Program-made: the position numbers and the translations under genes
Assembly: GCA_020636845.1 (NCBI GenBank)
Contig: JACJXD010000005.1
Coordinates: forward strand, 124,001 to 188,000
From: Bacteroidales bacterium
GTDB taxonomy: Bacteria; Bacteroidota; Bacteroidia; Bacteroidales; Tenuifilaceae
Length of the DNA: 64,000 nt
Direction: 5' to 3'
Part shown: in pieces, positions 54,997 to 63,503 of the stretch
How positions within the stretch are numbered: the first letter of the stretch is position 1
Layout: each line of letters starts with the position of its first letter
Notes under the pieces: model-generated
Seen by the model: only the letters and a program-made list of their open reading frames with translations
Database searches by the model: none
What the model was told of the DNA's origin: nothing

Positions 54997-55019
54997 CAGC
55001 GGCTGTAACTAACAACTTT

Positions 55020-55035
55020 ACCCCCAAAAGGGGGT
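55020..55035. promoter_or_regulatory. palindromic operator (left copy)
   Basis: ACCCC-CAAAAG-GGGGT, a 16-bp perfect palindrome in its arms. Its near edge is 23 bp from the minus-strand TACTTTTG of the barrel operon. The same 5-bp arms and 6-bp spacer occur at 55078-55093. Confidence 0.65.
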
Positions 55036-55075
55036 TTTTACAAAGTGCTTGTACTACCGTAAAATTAAATTTTGA

Positions 55076-55095
55076 ATACCCCTCTTTGGGGGTAT
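55076..55095. promoter_or_regulatory. palindromic operator (right copy)
   Basis: Arms ATACCCC (55076-55082) and GGGGTAT (55089-55095); the core is ACCCC-TCTTTG-GGGGT (55078-55093). The core edge is 22 bp from the TACTTTTG of the kinase operon, so the arrangement mirrors the left copy. Confidence 0.65.
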
Positions 55096-55115
55096 ATTAT
55101 TGTGTAGAACTAAAT

Positions 55116-55123
55116 TACTTTTG
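55116..55123 (+). promoter_or_regulatory. -7 element of the TPR kinase operon
   Basis: TACTTTTG, an exact TAnnTTTG match, about 107 bp before the chosen ATG at 55230. No TTTG at the expected -33 distance. Confidence 0.6.
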
Positions 55124-55229
55124 TGGAGGACGAATAAATCTTTTCCATGTGTTTTATAAAGAGTTTTCTTTTGTGATAGATTTTATACAGAAGTGTTTCC
55201 TGAAAAATTGCAATAAGTACAAACATAAA

Positions 55230-57155
55230 ATGGTAAAATATATGTGTCGATTTATCTGTAGTATTGTATTGGTTTTACTTGGATTTCAGGTTGCTAAAGC
55301 GCAAGTTTCGGATATTCGAAAAACAGATTCTATACTAAAATCTGTTGATACGCTTGCGCCAAAAGCTCGAAATAAGGTGTATCAAAATACCATTATCTCA
55401 TTAATGCACGTGGACGTTAAAAGGGCATTAAATTACTCGCATATGGGATTGGAACGTTCTTCCATGGAAAAGGACACGGCGGCAATGGCTGCTTACGCAA
55501 ACTTTTTGGGTGTTGGCTATTGGATGGTTTCACAAATTGATTCGTCGGTTTTATTCCTTCGTAAATCGATAGTTTGGGCAGATTTGGCAAAAGATGAACG
55601 GCGTAGCCTACTTTCGCGCTTTGCATTAGCTAATACTTTTTCTAAAGCAGGGATGCCCGATTCTGCCATCAGTTACTTCTATTCTGTGCTACCCTATTTC
55701 GAAAAAGTAAGCGATTATAAATCTATAGGGGCAACAAAGGTTAACATAGCTATTCTTTATAAAAATATGGGTCATAACGAGCAGGCAAAACAACTTTTTA
55801 ATGAAGCGTTGCCCTATGCCGAAAAGGCCGATGATCCTACTTTATATGGAAATGTATATCGTGGAATGGGTTTATTCGAAGCTGATTTTGAAAAACGAAT
55901 AATTTATTACAATCGAGCTTTAGAGAATTTTTGCAAGGCAGGAAATGTATTTGAAGAATCGGTAACATTGGCGACAATTGGTTGGGACAGTTATACGGTA
56001 AAAGGGAACACTGCTAAGGCGCTAGACTTTTTGCATCGTGCATTAAAACTTTCGGAAGGACATGAGTTTAACACCCTTATTGCTGATCAATCGGGGCAGT
56101 TGGCCGATATTTATATTTCGACCAAAGAGGCTGCAAAAGCGGAGGAATATACGCAAAAGGCGGAAAAATATGCCGAAAAGGATAATCAAATATTGATGCA
56201 ACGATTGGAAGAAAGACTGTTGAGTGTGTATATTCTGAAAGGCGATGTAAACAAAGCTTTAGAGGTATATAAAAATCGTATTGCTCGAATTACAAAGCAA
56301 AACGAGGAACGAATGTTAAATACTTTGTCGGAAAAGGAAGTAAAGTACGAAACTGAGAAAAAAGAATTGCGTATAGCCTTGCTCGAGAAGCAACGTAAAC
56401 TTATTGTATTGCTTTCGTTGTTAGGTGGTTTTGTTTTAGTGCTTGTAATTGTGCTGATTGCTGTAAAACAAAAAGTTGCTTCGCAAAAACGAAAATTGGC
56501 CGAACAAAAAATAATTCAATTAGAGCAAGAGAAGCAGCTTATTGCTACACAAGCGTTACTTGAGGGCGAAACGGCCGAGCGAACCCGGCTTTCGAAGGAT
56601 CTTCACGACGGGCTTGGCGGCTTACTTTCGGTTACTAAGCATAAAATATCAAACTTAAAAGGAAATCTTACCATTCCCGACGATCAGGTTGAGGTGTTTA
56701 ACTCTGCGTTAGAAATGATTGAAAGTTCGATAAAGGAACTTCGGAGGGTAGCCCATAACCTTATGCCCGAATCGCTTCTTAGGTATGGGTTAAATGCTGC
56801 TCTCGGCGATTTTTGTAAGAGCATCGAAAATGTACAGTATCAGTTTTATGGAATGGAGAAACGGATTGACGAGAAAACGGAGGTTGCTGCTTATCGCGTG
56901 GTAAGCGAGCTGGTTAACAATGCGCTGAAACATTCCAGTGCGAAAGTAATAAACGTACAGTTGGTGCAGGATAACGAGCGTATTAGCCTTAATGTTTACG
57001 ACGATGGCTGCGGATTCGATCGGGAAGTTGTTGCGCAAAAGCATAATGGTGGGTTAAAGAACATTGAGTCGCGGGTTATATCGTTAAACGGACGGATGGA
57101 TATAATATCGGCTCCGGGAAAGGGAACCGAAGTATCGGTTGAATTTAAAATTTAG
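55230..57155 (+). CDS. TPR-containing sensor histidine kinase (HisKA_3 type)
   Basis: Starting at the ATG at 55230 (MVKYMCRFICSIV...) gives 641 residues; the open frame goes 48 codons upstream, but that part overlaps the promoter and has no signal. Order: signal peptide (to about VAKAQ, residue 25), TPR-like helical repeats in the periplasm (about 50-370), one membrane helix (about 390-415), coiled coil, a HisKA_3 dimerisation domain with His459 (RLSKDLHDGLGG), and a HATPase_c domain with N-box SELVNNALKHS and DDGCGFD. The partner response regulator starts 4 bp after the stop. The architecture suggests sensing of envelope or cell-surface state. Confidence 0.9.
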   Translation: MVKYMCRFICSIVLVLLGFQVAKAQVSDIRKTDSILKSVDTLAPKARNKVYQNTIISLMHVDVKRALNYSHMGLERSSMEKDTAAMAAYANFLGVGYWMVSQIDSSVLFLRKSIVWADLAKDERRSLLSRFALANTFSKAGMPDSAISYFYSVLPYFEKVSDYKSIGATKVNIAILYKNMGHNEQAKQLFNEALPYAEKADDPTLYGNVYRGMGLFEADFEKRIIYYNRALENFCKAGNVFEESVTLATIGWDSYTVKGNTAKALDFLHRALKLSEGHEFNTLIADQSGQLADIYISTKEAAKAEEYTQKAEKYAEKDNQILMQRLEERLLSVYILKGDVNKALEVYKNRIARITKQNEERMLNTLSEKEVKYETEKKELRIALLEKQRKLIVLLSLLGGFVLVLVIVLIAVKQKVASQKRKLAEQKIIQLEQEKQLIATQALLEGETAERTRLSKDLHDGLGGLLSVTKHKISNLKGNLTIPDDQVEVFNSALEMIESSIKELRRVAHNLMPESLLRYGLNAALGDFCKSIENVQYQFYGMEKRIDEKTEVAAYRVVSELVNNALKHSSAKVINVQLVQDNERISLNVYDDGCGFDREVVAQKHNGGLKNIESRVISLNGRMDIISAPGKGTEVSVEFKI

Positions 57156-57159
57156 AGTT

Positions 57160-57771
57160 ATGCCTGATATTTTAGTGGTGGACGATCACCCTATTGTAGC
57201 GCAAAGTCTTGCTAGCATTATTTCCGGAGGAAACCTTGGAAATGTTATTGGAATTGCACATAACGCCAAGGAGTGCTTAAATTGCATTGGTACAAAGCAT
57301 GTTGACCTGGTGTTACTCGATATAAACCTGCCTGATAAAAATGGGATAGACCTTTGCAAGGAAATAAAAGGGAAGTATCCTGAAATGATAATCTTAGCAA
57401 TTACCGGCTTTAGCGAGTTTTCCATTATTCATAAAATGCTCGATAGCGGAGCGTCGGGATATATACTTAAAAATTCGGAGCCGGAAGAGGTTGCCGAAGG
57501 CATTCAAACAGTGTTGAGAGGCGAGCAGTTCCTTTGCCATGATGTGGATTTGCTGCTTCGAAAGAAAACGGATAAGCAGCTGTTTTTAACTCCTCGCGAA
57601 ACGGAACTTCTTAAGTTTATTGTGGAAGGTTATACGAATGCCGAAATTGCTGAAAAATTATTTCTTAGCGTGGAAACAATAAACGGGTATAGAAAAAATT
57701 TGCTTTTTAAGTTGAATGCTAGGAATACGGCGGTTCTGGTAAAAATTGCAATGGAACAAAAATTAATATAA
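57160..57771 (+). CDS. LuxR/NarL-type response regulator
   Basis: 203 residues from the ATG at 57160 (the frame goes seven codons up to a TTG inside the kinase gene). The receiver (about 3-120) has Asp8/Asp9, phosphoacceptor Asp54 (VLLDINLPDKNG) and the C-terminal Lys. The HTH domain (about 140-203) reads LTPRETELLKFIVEGYTNAEIAEKLFLSVETINGYRKNL, typical of the LuxR family, which binds inverted repeats as a dimer. The two ACCCC-N6-GGGGT palindromes upstream of its own operon are the obvious candidate targets. Confidence 0.93.
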   Translation: MPDILVVDDHPIVAQSLASIISGGNLGNVIGIAHNAKECLNCIGTKHVDLVLLDINLPDKNGIDLCKEIKGKYPEMIILAITGFSEFSIIHKMLDSGASGYILKNSEPEEVAEGIQTVLRGEQFLCHDVDLLLRKKTDKQLFLTPRETELLKFIVEGYTNAEIAEKLFLSVETINGYRKNLLFKLNARNTAVLVKIAMEQKLI

Positions 57772-58051
57772 TTCAATAGTAAATAATAGCGGTTTTAAAT
57801 TTGAATGCTATTACTTTATAAATCAATTCACAGTTTTCTAGACTGTTAATTTCTATTCTCTCCATTTTTCAATAAAAACATGAGTTGGTAGGTACAGAAG
57901 CGTGTAAATTTGCTACTTTTAACCTTATATTAATTACATTCTTTACTTGTGCTACATTATAAAGGACAATCTGTAACAATATTGTGAAATTATTTTTGAC
58001 ACATTTTAATGCAACAATCACTAAACCTGTATAAAACAAAAAAGTTAGACT

Positions 58052-58576
58052 ATGAAAGCAATTAAAAAAATCTTTTTTTTATCATTTATTGCAATGCTGG
58101 TACTATATGTAGTAACCAATATCACATTTGATCTGATTGTAGGAAAAGAAGTTAATTGGATAAACATAGCCTCAAGTGGATTAGTAATTTCAATAGTATA
58201 TTCTCTAATATATTATGGTGGAATAAGCGTTACATTAAAACCAAAATATAACTATTTGGAATCTGAAGAGTTGAATGAGCCTATTTTTGGAGATAAACTT
58301 GAAAAAACTACTAAACTTAAAAATATACCGTTTGATTTTAACGAAGTAAAAAACAAAATTCAAGAAAAGTGGAGGATTACATATTTTGACAGTAGAAATA
58401 ACATTATAAAATATCGTTCTAAAATGAAATTTAATTCATGGGGTGTAGGAGGTTTTCTGAAAATTGACAATGAAACTGCTAAGATTATCAGTTTTCCGAT
58501 TGTAGGATACTCTCGGAGAGATAATAAATTAGTTACGGAAATGATTGAATTGACAGAAAAAATCATAAATAAATAA
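58052..58576 (+). CDS. AT-rich hypothetical membrane protein
   Basis: 174 residues that I do not recognise. Two hydrophobic segments are seen near residues 8-28 and 38-58, followed by a soluble C-terminal part with a hydrophobic FNSWGVGGFLKI core. The gene is visibly richer in A and T than its neighbours, with many AAA/ATA/TTA codons, hinting at recent acquisition. It stands alone between the response regulator and the efflux operon. No partner or promoter was found. Confidence 0.6.
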   Translation: MKAIKKIFFLSFIAMLVLYVVTNITFDLIVGKEVNWINIASSGLVISIVYSLIYYGGISVTLKPKYNYLESEELNEPIFGDKLEKTTKLKNIPFDFNEVKNKIQEKWRITYFDSRNNIIKYRSKMKFNSWGVGGFLKIDNETAKIISFPIVGYSRRDNKLVTEMIELTEKIINK

Positions 58577-58636
58577 CATAGTATTGCCCTTACTCGGGCT
58601 ATGCGGTACGAAAATTATTTTTACTTTAATTTAGTT

Positions 58637-58694
58637 TTAGCGGATAACGATAATCTGGGACTTTACTTTCAGCATGAGTAACCGCTAATCGTTA
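58637..58694. repeat. interleaved inverted repeats downstream of the AT-rich gene
   Basis: TTAGCGG (58637-58643) with CCGCTAA (58682-58688), and TAACGAT (58645-58651) with ATCGTTA (58688-58694). The order is A B ... A' B', so the two pairs cannot both form one nested hairpin. Possibly a boundary remnant; meaning unknown. Confidence 0.3.
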
Positions 58695-58787
58695 ACAAAA
58701 ATTGCAATGTGTGGTAATATATTTTAATACAACTCGTTTTAAACCTGTTGTGTTTTTTTTAATCTTTTATATATAATTTCTTGAAAA

Positions 58788-60197
58788 ATGCGTAAAAGAA
58801 TAATTATTTTTTCTTCGGTTATTGCAGCAATTATCCTGCTTATTCTTATTTTCAGTAAATCTACTAACGACAAAGATGAACCTCAGTTTACCACTGTAGA
58901 ACAGGGAAAATTTGAGATTGTGGTAAATGTTACCGGTGAACTAAAGGCTCAAAATTCCGAAGATATAACGGCTCCAAACGAGCTTAGGGGAAGAACCTTT
59001 CGCATTTCCGAAATTAAAATTCAGGATCTTATTCCGGAAGGAACAGTAGTAGATTCCGGCGATTATGTTGCTACGCTTGATAGGTCGGCTTTGAGCAATC
59101 AGTTAAAGAACACCGAGGACGAATTGGAAAAAAGTCAGCAAACGTATCTTAAAACGCAACTCGATACAACCCTACAACTTCGGGAACTTCGCAATAATCT
59201 GGTGAATCTTAAATTCGACATGGAAGAAAAGGAGTTGGTGGTGGAGCAATCCAAGTATGAGCCTCCTGCCACACAACGGCAAGCCGAGATTAACCTTGAA
59301 AAGGCCAAGCGTTCGTACGATCAGGAACTTCATAATTATACTTTAAAGAAGGAACAGGCAGTTGCCTCGATGAAAGAGGTTGGTATAAACCTCGAGCGCC
59401 AGAAGCGGGAACGTCAGGATATGCTGGATGTGCTTGGTAAATTCGAAATACATGCACCCAAACCGGGTATGCTAATTTACTATAGGGAGTGGAGTGGCAG
59501 TAAGCGTAAGGTAGGTTCAACGGTAAGTCCATGGGATTTAACGGTGGCAACGCTGCCCGACCTTTCGATAATGAACTCGCAAACCTATGTAAACGAAATT
59601 GATATTAGCAAAATTAGAAAAGACCAATCGGTTCGCATTACGGTTGACGCTTTTCCTGAGAAAAAGTTTACGGGGAAAGTGGTGGAAGTTGCTAATATTG
59701 GGGAGCAGTTGCCCAATACCGATGCTAAGGTTTTTGAGGTTGTTATCAGGGTGAACGAGTACGACGCAATTTTACGTCCGGCAATGACAACCGGTAATCA
59801 GATAGTAACCAATGTTTACGATTCTGTTATGTATATTCCTTTGGAGGCGCTCCATGCCAACGACAGTCTTAGTTATGTTTATACCCGTAAGGGTAAACGC
59901 CAAATTGTTGTTACTGGCGAAATGAATGAGAACTATATTATTATTGAAAAGGGCTTGAGTGCTGGCGAGCAAGTTTACCTGTCGGTACCTAAGAATCCGG
60001 AAGATTTTGAATATACGGGAATGGAGTTAATCCCGGTTATTAAGCAGAAAAAGGAGAAAAAAAAGCAGGAAGAGGAAATGCGAAGAATGGAGCAGGAGAA
60101 TGCCCTGAAAAATAAGAATGGTAACAAAATGATGATTAAAGGGTTGCCCGGAAATGCATCGATTAAAGTGTCGAGCGACAAAAAGGAAACCAAGTAA
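58788..60197 (+). CDS. HlyD/MacA-type periplasmic adaptor protein
   Basis: 469 residues: N-terminal membrane helix (about 5-22), a lipoyl-like segment (VVNVTGELKAQNSEDITAP), an alpha-helical hairpin (about 100-215; LKNTEDELEKSQQTYLKTQL ...), a beta-barrel domain (about 225-370) and a long charged tail (QKKEKKKQEEEMRR ...). This is the adaptor of a tripartite efflux system bridging inner permease and outer TolC. The permease gene follows after 12 bp and a TolC gene after that. The Lys/Glu tail at about 420-469 is unusually long. Confidence 0.92.
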   Translation: MRKRIIIFSSVIAAIILLILIFSKSTNDKDEPQFTTVEQGKFEIVVNVTGELKAQNSEDITAPNELRGRTFRISEIKIQDLIPEGTVVDSGDYVATLDRSALSNQLKNTEDELEKSQQTYLKTQLDTTLQLRELRNNLVNLKFDMEEKELVVEQSKYEPPATQRQAEINLEKAKRSYDQELHNYTLKKEQAVASMKEVGINLERQKRERQDMLDVLGKFEIHAPKPGMLIYYREWSGSKRKVGSTVSPWDLTVATLPDLSIMNSQTYVNEIDISKIRKDQSVRITVDAFPEKKFTGKVVEVANIGEQLPNTDAKVFEVVIRVNEYDAILRPAMTTGNQIVTNVYDSVMYIPLEALHANDSLSYVYTRKGKRQIVVTGEMNENYIIIEKGLSAGEQVYLSVPKNPEDFEYTGMELIPVIKQKKEKKKQEEEMRRMEQENALKNKNGNKMMIKGLPGNASIKVSSDKKETK

Positions 60198-60209
60198 AAA
60201 TTCCTGCAC

Positions 60210-61586
60210 ATGTTCATATTCGGAAAAATATATAAGCGTTACGTTCACGATATTACCATTGCTATTGAGGCTATTATGTCCAATAAACTTAAATCGGTTT
60301 TAACGGCATTGGGAATTATATTTGGAGTAGCGGCGGTAATAAGCATGTTGGCTATTGGGAATGGAGCTCAGCAGGAAATTATGGACCAGATGAAGATGGT
60401 TGGTGTAAATAACGTAATTGTAAACTCTATTTTCGAGGAGGCCGATACGCAATCATCTACGGAGGAAAATGGGGGTAAGAAAAAGCAGAAGTTTTCGCCG
60501 GGGCTCACCCTTTCCGATATGGAGGCAATTAAAGAGATTGTTCCTTCGGTTAAGCATATAAGTCCCGAAATCAGTTTAAACTCCTTTGTGCAGTACAAAG
60601 GATTACGTATGCCCGCTAAAATAATGGGCGTATCTAACGATTATTTCGATTTGTTTAGTTTGCCGTTGTCCGAGGGTGTCTTTTTTAATCAGTATCACGA
60701 GGAGCATGGAATTCCCGTGTGCGTAATTGGCGCAAATATTAAAACAAAGTTTTTTAGTACTACCGATCCTATTGGGAAGTACATAAAGTTTGGGCATGTT
60801 TGGTTAAGAATAATCGGAGTGCTTTCCAAATCGGATGTCAAGTTAACGGGTTTCGAAAGTAGCGGAATTAACGTTTACAACGATAACGTTTACGTACCTG
60901 TAAAAAGTATTCTTTTACGCTACCAGAACAGGGCTCTTGTTAATTCAAAGAGGTTATCGGAAAGTAGCGGAATGTTTGGGGGATTCTTTTTTGTGGCGTT
61001 TGGAGGTAGTACCGAGTCGCAGGCTCCTAAAAATTATCATCAGTTGGATAGAATTATACTGCAAGTAAATAACACCGAAGACATAAGCACAACATCCGAA
61101 ATACTGAGCAGGATGCTTTTACGTAGGCACGAAGAGGTGAAGGATTTTGAGATTACGGTTCCCGAACTTTTGCTAAAGCAGCAACAGCGGACAAAGGATA
61201 TTTTTAACATAGTGTTGGGGGCAATTGCCAGTATTTCGCTGGTGGTAGGTGGTATCGGCATTATGAATATCATGTTTGCTTCGGTTATGGAGCGTATAAA
61301 GGAAATTGGAACACGTTTGGCCATTGGCGCTAAAAAAGCCGACATTATTGCACAGTTTTTATCCGAGGCTATTCTTATAAGTGTAACAGGTGGGTTAATC
61401 GGCGTTGTTTTGGGAATAGTGCTTTCCAAGTTAATTACCCATTTTGCGGGAATACTTACAATTGTTAGTCCAGCATCCATACTTGTTGCATTTGGCGTTT
61501 CGGCAGCGGTTGGGGTTATTTTTGGCTTATCGCCGGCAAAACGGGCAGCCGAAAAGGACCCGATAGAATCGCTTCGGTACGAGTAA
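60210..61586 (+). CDS. MacB-like ABC transporter permease (no ATPase domain)
   Basis: 458 residues: N-terminal helix (about 20-45, LKSVLTALGIIFGVAAVISMLAIG), large MacB periplasmic core (about 55-330, starting GNGAQQEI), then three C-terminal helices (about 340-365, 385-410 and 425-445) ending with ISLVVGGIGIMNIMFA-type and SPAKRAAEKDPIESLRYE motifs. No Walker motifs are present, unlike fused MacB. In the gene order adaptor-permease-TolC the ATP-binding subunit is missing, so an ATPase elsewhere is needed; the LolD-like gene at 48.8 kb is one possibility. Confidence 0.9.
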   Translation: MFIFGKIYKRYVHDITIAIEAIMSNKLKSVLTALGIIFGVAAVISMLAIGNGAQQEIMDQMKMVGVNNVIVNSIFEEADTQSSTEENGGKKKQKFSPGLTLSDMEAIKEIVPSVKHISPEISLNSFVQYKGLRMPAKIMGVSNDYFDLFSLPLSEGVFFNQYHEEHGIPVCVIGANIKTKFFSTTDPIGKYIKFGHVWLRIIGVLSKSDVKLTGFESSGINVYNDNVYVPVKSILLRYQNRALVNSKRLSESSGMFGGFFFVAFGGSTESQAPKNYHQLDRIILQVNNTEDISTTSEILSRMLLRRHEEVKDFEITVPELLLKQQQRTKDIFNIVLGAIASISLVVGGIGIMNIMFASVMERIKEIGTRLAIGAKKADIIAQFLSEAILISVTGGLIGVVLGIVLSKLITHFAGILTIVSPASILVAFGVSAAVGVIFGLSPAKRAAEKDPIESLRYE

Positions 61587-61625
61587 GCGTTTGTGGTAAC
61601 TCAATTTTAAATTGATATTTTGAAG

Positions 61626-63107
61626 ATGAGAAAACGTATTTTTTGCACAATAGTAATTTTAGCATGTACGGGTTTTAGCGTGTTTTCACAGGAACTAGTT
61701 AATAGGTTAACTTACGATGAAGTGTTACAGTTGGCTCACGACCAGTCGCCACAGGCAATATTGGCTAAACATCGCTTTAGGGCAGCGTATTGGGAGTATC
61801 GTACCTTTGTTGCCGAATTCCGGCCGAGTTTAACACTCGATGGAACGCTTCCGAGTTTTTCCCGTTCTTTTGTGCGCTATCAGAATTCCGATGGTTCTTA
61901 CGATTACATTGAAGACAATACCAACACTACTTCACTAGGTTTAACCGTAAAGCAGAATATTGGGTTAACGGGGGGAAACGTGTTTATTCAGAGTGACTTG
62001 GAACGAACCGATGTTTTTAGCGATAGCTCTACGACGTCGTATTTAAGCAAACCTGTATTAATAGGTTTTTCGCAGCCTCTTTTTGGTATGAATAAACTTA
62101 AATGGAGCAAGAAGATAGAACCGATAAAGTACGAGGAAGCTAAGCGTACCTTTATAGAAGCAATGGAGAATATTTCCATTGAGGCAACCCAAAAGTTTTT
62201 CGATTTAGCCATGGCACAGCAGAATTTGGAAACGGCCAAGTTAAACTACTCCAATACCGATACCCTTTATAAGATAGCGCAAGGTCGATACAATATTGGA
62301 ACAATTGCCGAGAACGACCTGTTGCAAATGGAACTTAGTAATCTTAATGCCGGTACATCGTTGAATGAAGCAATTGTTGATCTGCAGTTAAAAAAGAATA
62401 AGTTGAAGTCGTATTTGGGCCTTAACGATAAGTACGACTTGGAGATAATTTTACCGGAAGAGGTGCCAAACTTCGATTTGCAGTACGATAGTGTTTTACG
62501 GCTGTCAATGCAGAATAATCCCCAAATACTTTCCTATGAGAGACAGTTAATAGAAGCCGACAGGGATGTGGCTCAGGCAAGAGCCGACAGAGGGTTTAGT
62601 GCAAATCTTTATGCCACTTATGGATTAACCCAACGAGCCCAAAACTTCGATGATGTATATGTTAAGTTAAAGGATTTGCAAACGGTTCAAATAGGCGTAT
62701 CCATTCCGATAGTAGATTGGGGACTAGGGAAGGGAAAGGTTAAAATGGCCCAGTCGAACAGGGAAGTGGTGCGTACTACAATTCAACAGGCATATACCGA
62801 TTTTGAACAGGATATTTTTCTTAGGGTAATGCAGTTCAATCGTCAGGACGATCAGGTTAAAATTGCGCAAAAGGCCGATTTAATTTCGCAGAATAGGTAC
62901 GAGGTTACCAAACAACGATTTTTAATTGGGAAGATAGATGTGTTGGACTTAAATGTGGCGCAATCGGAACGCGACGAGGCAAAGCAGAAGTATATAAACA
63001 CGCTAAGCAATTACTGGCAATACTTTTATCAAATGCGAAGTTTAACCCTTTACGATTTAGAAAAAAACGAACCCATAAAAACCGATTTCGATTTACTTTT
63101 GAAGTAA
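61626..63107 (+). CDS. TolC-family outer-membrane efflux protein
   Basis: From the ATG at 61626 (MRKRIFCTIVILAC...) the protein has 493 residues; the open frame starts two codons earlier at a TTG. Signal peptide to about VFSQ, then two TolC repeats: the first helices near LTYDEVLQLAHDQSP, the second near DYDSVLRLSMQNNPQILSYERQ, with long coiled-coil helices (ARADRGFSANLYATYGL). It is the last gene of the adaptor-permease-TolC efflux operon. No separate promoter; no clear terminator after it. Confidence 0.92.
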   Translation: MRKRIFCTIVILACTGFSVFSQELVNRLTYDEVLQLAHDQSPQAILAKHRFRAAYWEYRTFVAEFRPSLTLDGTLPSFSRSFVRYQNSDGSYDYIEDNTNTTSLGLTVKQNIGLTGGNVFIQSDLERTDVFSDSSTTSYLSKPVLIGFSQPLFGMNKLKWSKKIEPIKYEEAKRTFIEAMENISIEATQKFFDLAMAQQNLETAKLNYSNTDTLYKIAQGRYNIGTIAENDLLQMELSNLNAGTSLNEAIVDLQLKKNKLKSYLGLNDKYDLEIILPEEVPNFDLQYDSVLRLSMQNNPQILSYERQLIEADRDVAQARADRGFSANLYATYGLTQRAQNFDDVYVKLKDLQTVQIGVSIPIVDWGLGKGKVKMAQSNREVVRTTIQQAYTDFEQDIFLRVMQFNRQDDQVKIAQKADLISQNRYEVTKQRFLIGKIDVLDLNVAQSERDEAKQKYINTLSNYWQYFYQMRSLTLYDLEKNEPIKTDFDLLLK

Positions 63108-63197
63108 CTTTAGGAAGCAATATTTATTGTAAAAGAAAGCGATAAGCACTAAGAGCATTGTAATAGGTGATTTTATTGAAAAATTTTTGGCTATTTT

Positions 63198-63228
63198 TTT
63201 GCAGATAACCATAAATGGTATATTTTTG
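63198..63228 (+). promoter_or_regulatory. promoter of the tRNA-Gly/tRNA-Leu unit
   Basis: TTTG at 63198-63201, 19-bp spacer, TATTTTTG at 63221-63228: the closest match to the Bacteroidota TTTG/TAnnTTTG promoter in the window. The tRNA starts 50 bp after the -7 element. Confidence 0.75.
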
Positions 63229-63277
63229 CATCACCAAATAAAAACGACAGTAAAGTCGTAGGGAACTTTGAAATAAT

Positions 63278-63353
63278 GCGGAAGTAGCTCAGTTGGTAGA
63301 GCATAACCTTGCCAAGGTTAGGGTCGCGAGTTCGAGTCTCGTCTTCCGCTCCA
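63278..63353 (+). tRNA. tRNA-Gly(GCC), CCA encoded
   Basis: 76 nt cloverleaf with acceptor stem GCGGAAG/CTTCCGC, anticodon GCC at 63311-63313 in a 7-nt loop, T-arm GTTCGAGTC and encoded CCA (63351-63353). A short hairpin (63362-63391) separates it from the tRNA-Leu. Confidence 0.95.
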
Positions 63354-63361
63354 GTTCTTTT

Positions 63362-63391
63362 AAAGTTCAAAGTCTATTAACTTTGAACTTT
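63362..63391 (+). terminator. hairpin between the two tRNA genes
   Basis: Perfect 11-bp AT-rich stem (63362-63372 and 63381-63391) with an 8-nt loop, followed by TTAG and then TTTTTT. It could be a weak terminator or a processing hairpin. Confidence 0.45.
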
Positions 63392-63414
63392 TAGTTTTTT
63401 GAAGAGTAACATTT

Positions 63415-63500
63415 GCCCGGGTGGTGGAATTGGTAGACACACAGGACTTAAAATCCTGCGGCCTTCACCGGCTGTGCGGGTTCAAGTCCCGCCCCGGGTA
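63415..63500 (+). tRNA. tRNA-Leu(TAA), no encoded CCA
   Basis: 86 nt with the long variable arm of class II tRNAs, anticodon TAA at 63449-63451, acceptor GCCCGGG with a G1-T72 wobble and discriminator A. CCA is not encoded. Confidence 0.95.
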
Positions 63501-63503
63501 CTT

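Noticed and set aside
55086..55229. 48-codon upstream extension of the TPR kinase
   Set aside because: It covers the operator and -7 element and lacks a signal peptide, which begins at the ATG at 55230.
58580..58700. Possible integron attC-like site near the AT-rich gene
   Set aside because: No GTTRRRY or RYYYAAC core pair could be aligned, and there is no cassette array.
63415..63500. G1-T72 wobble in tRNA-Leu as an anomaly
   Set aside because: Enterobacterial tRNA-Leu(UAA) has the same G-U at the end of the acceptor stem; it is normal for this tRNA.
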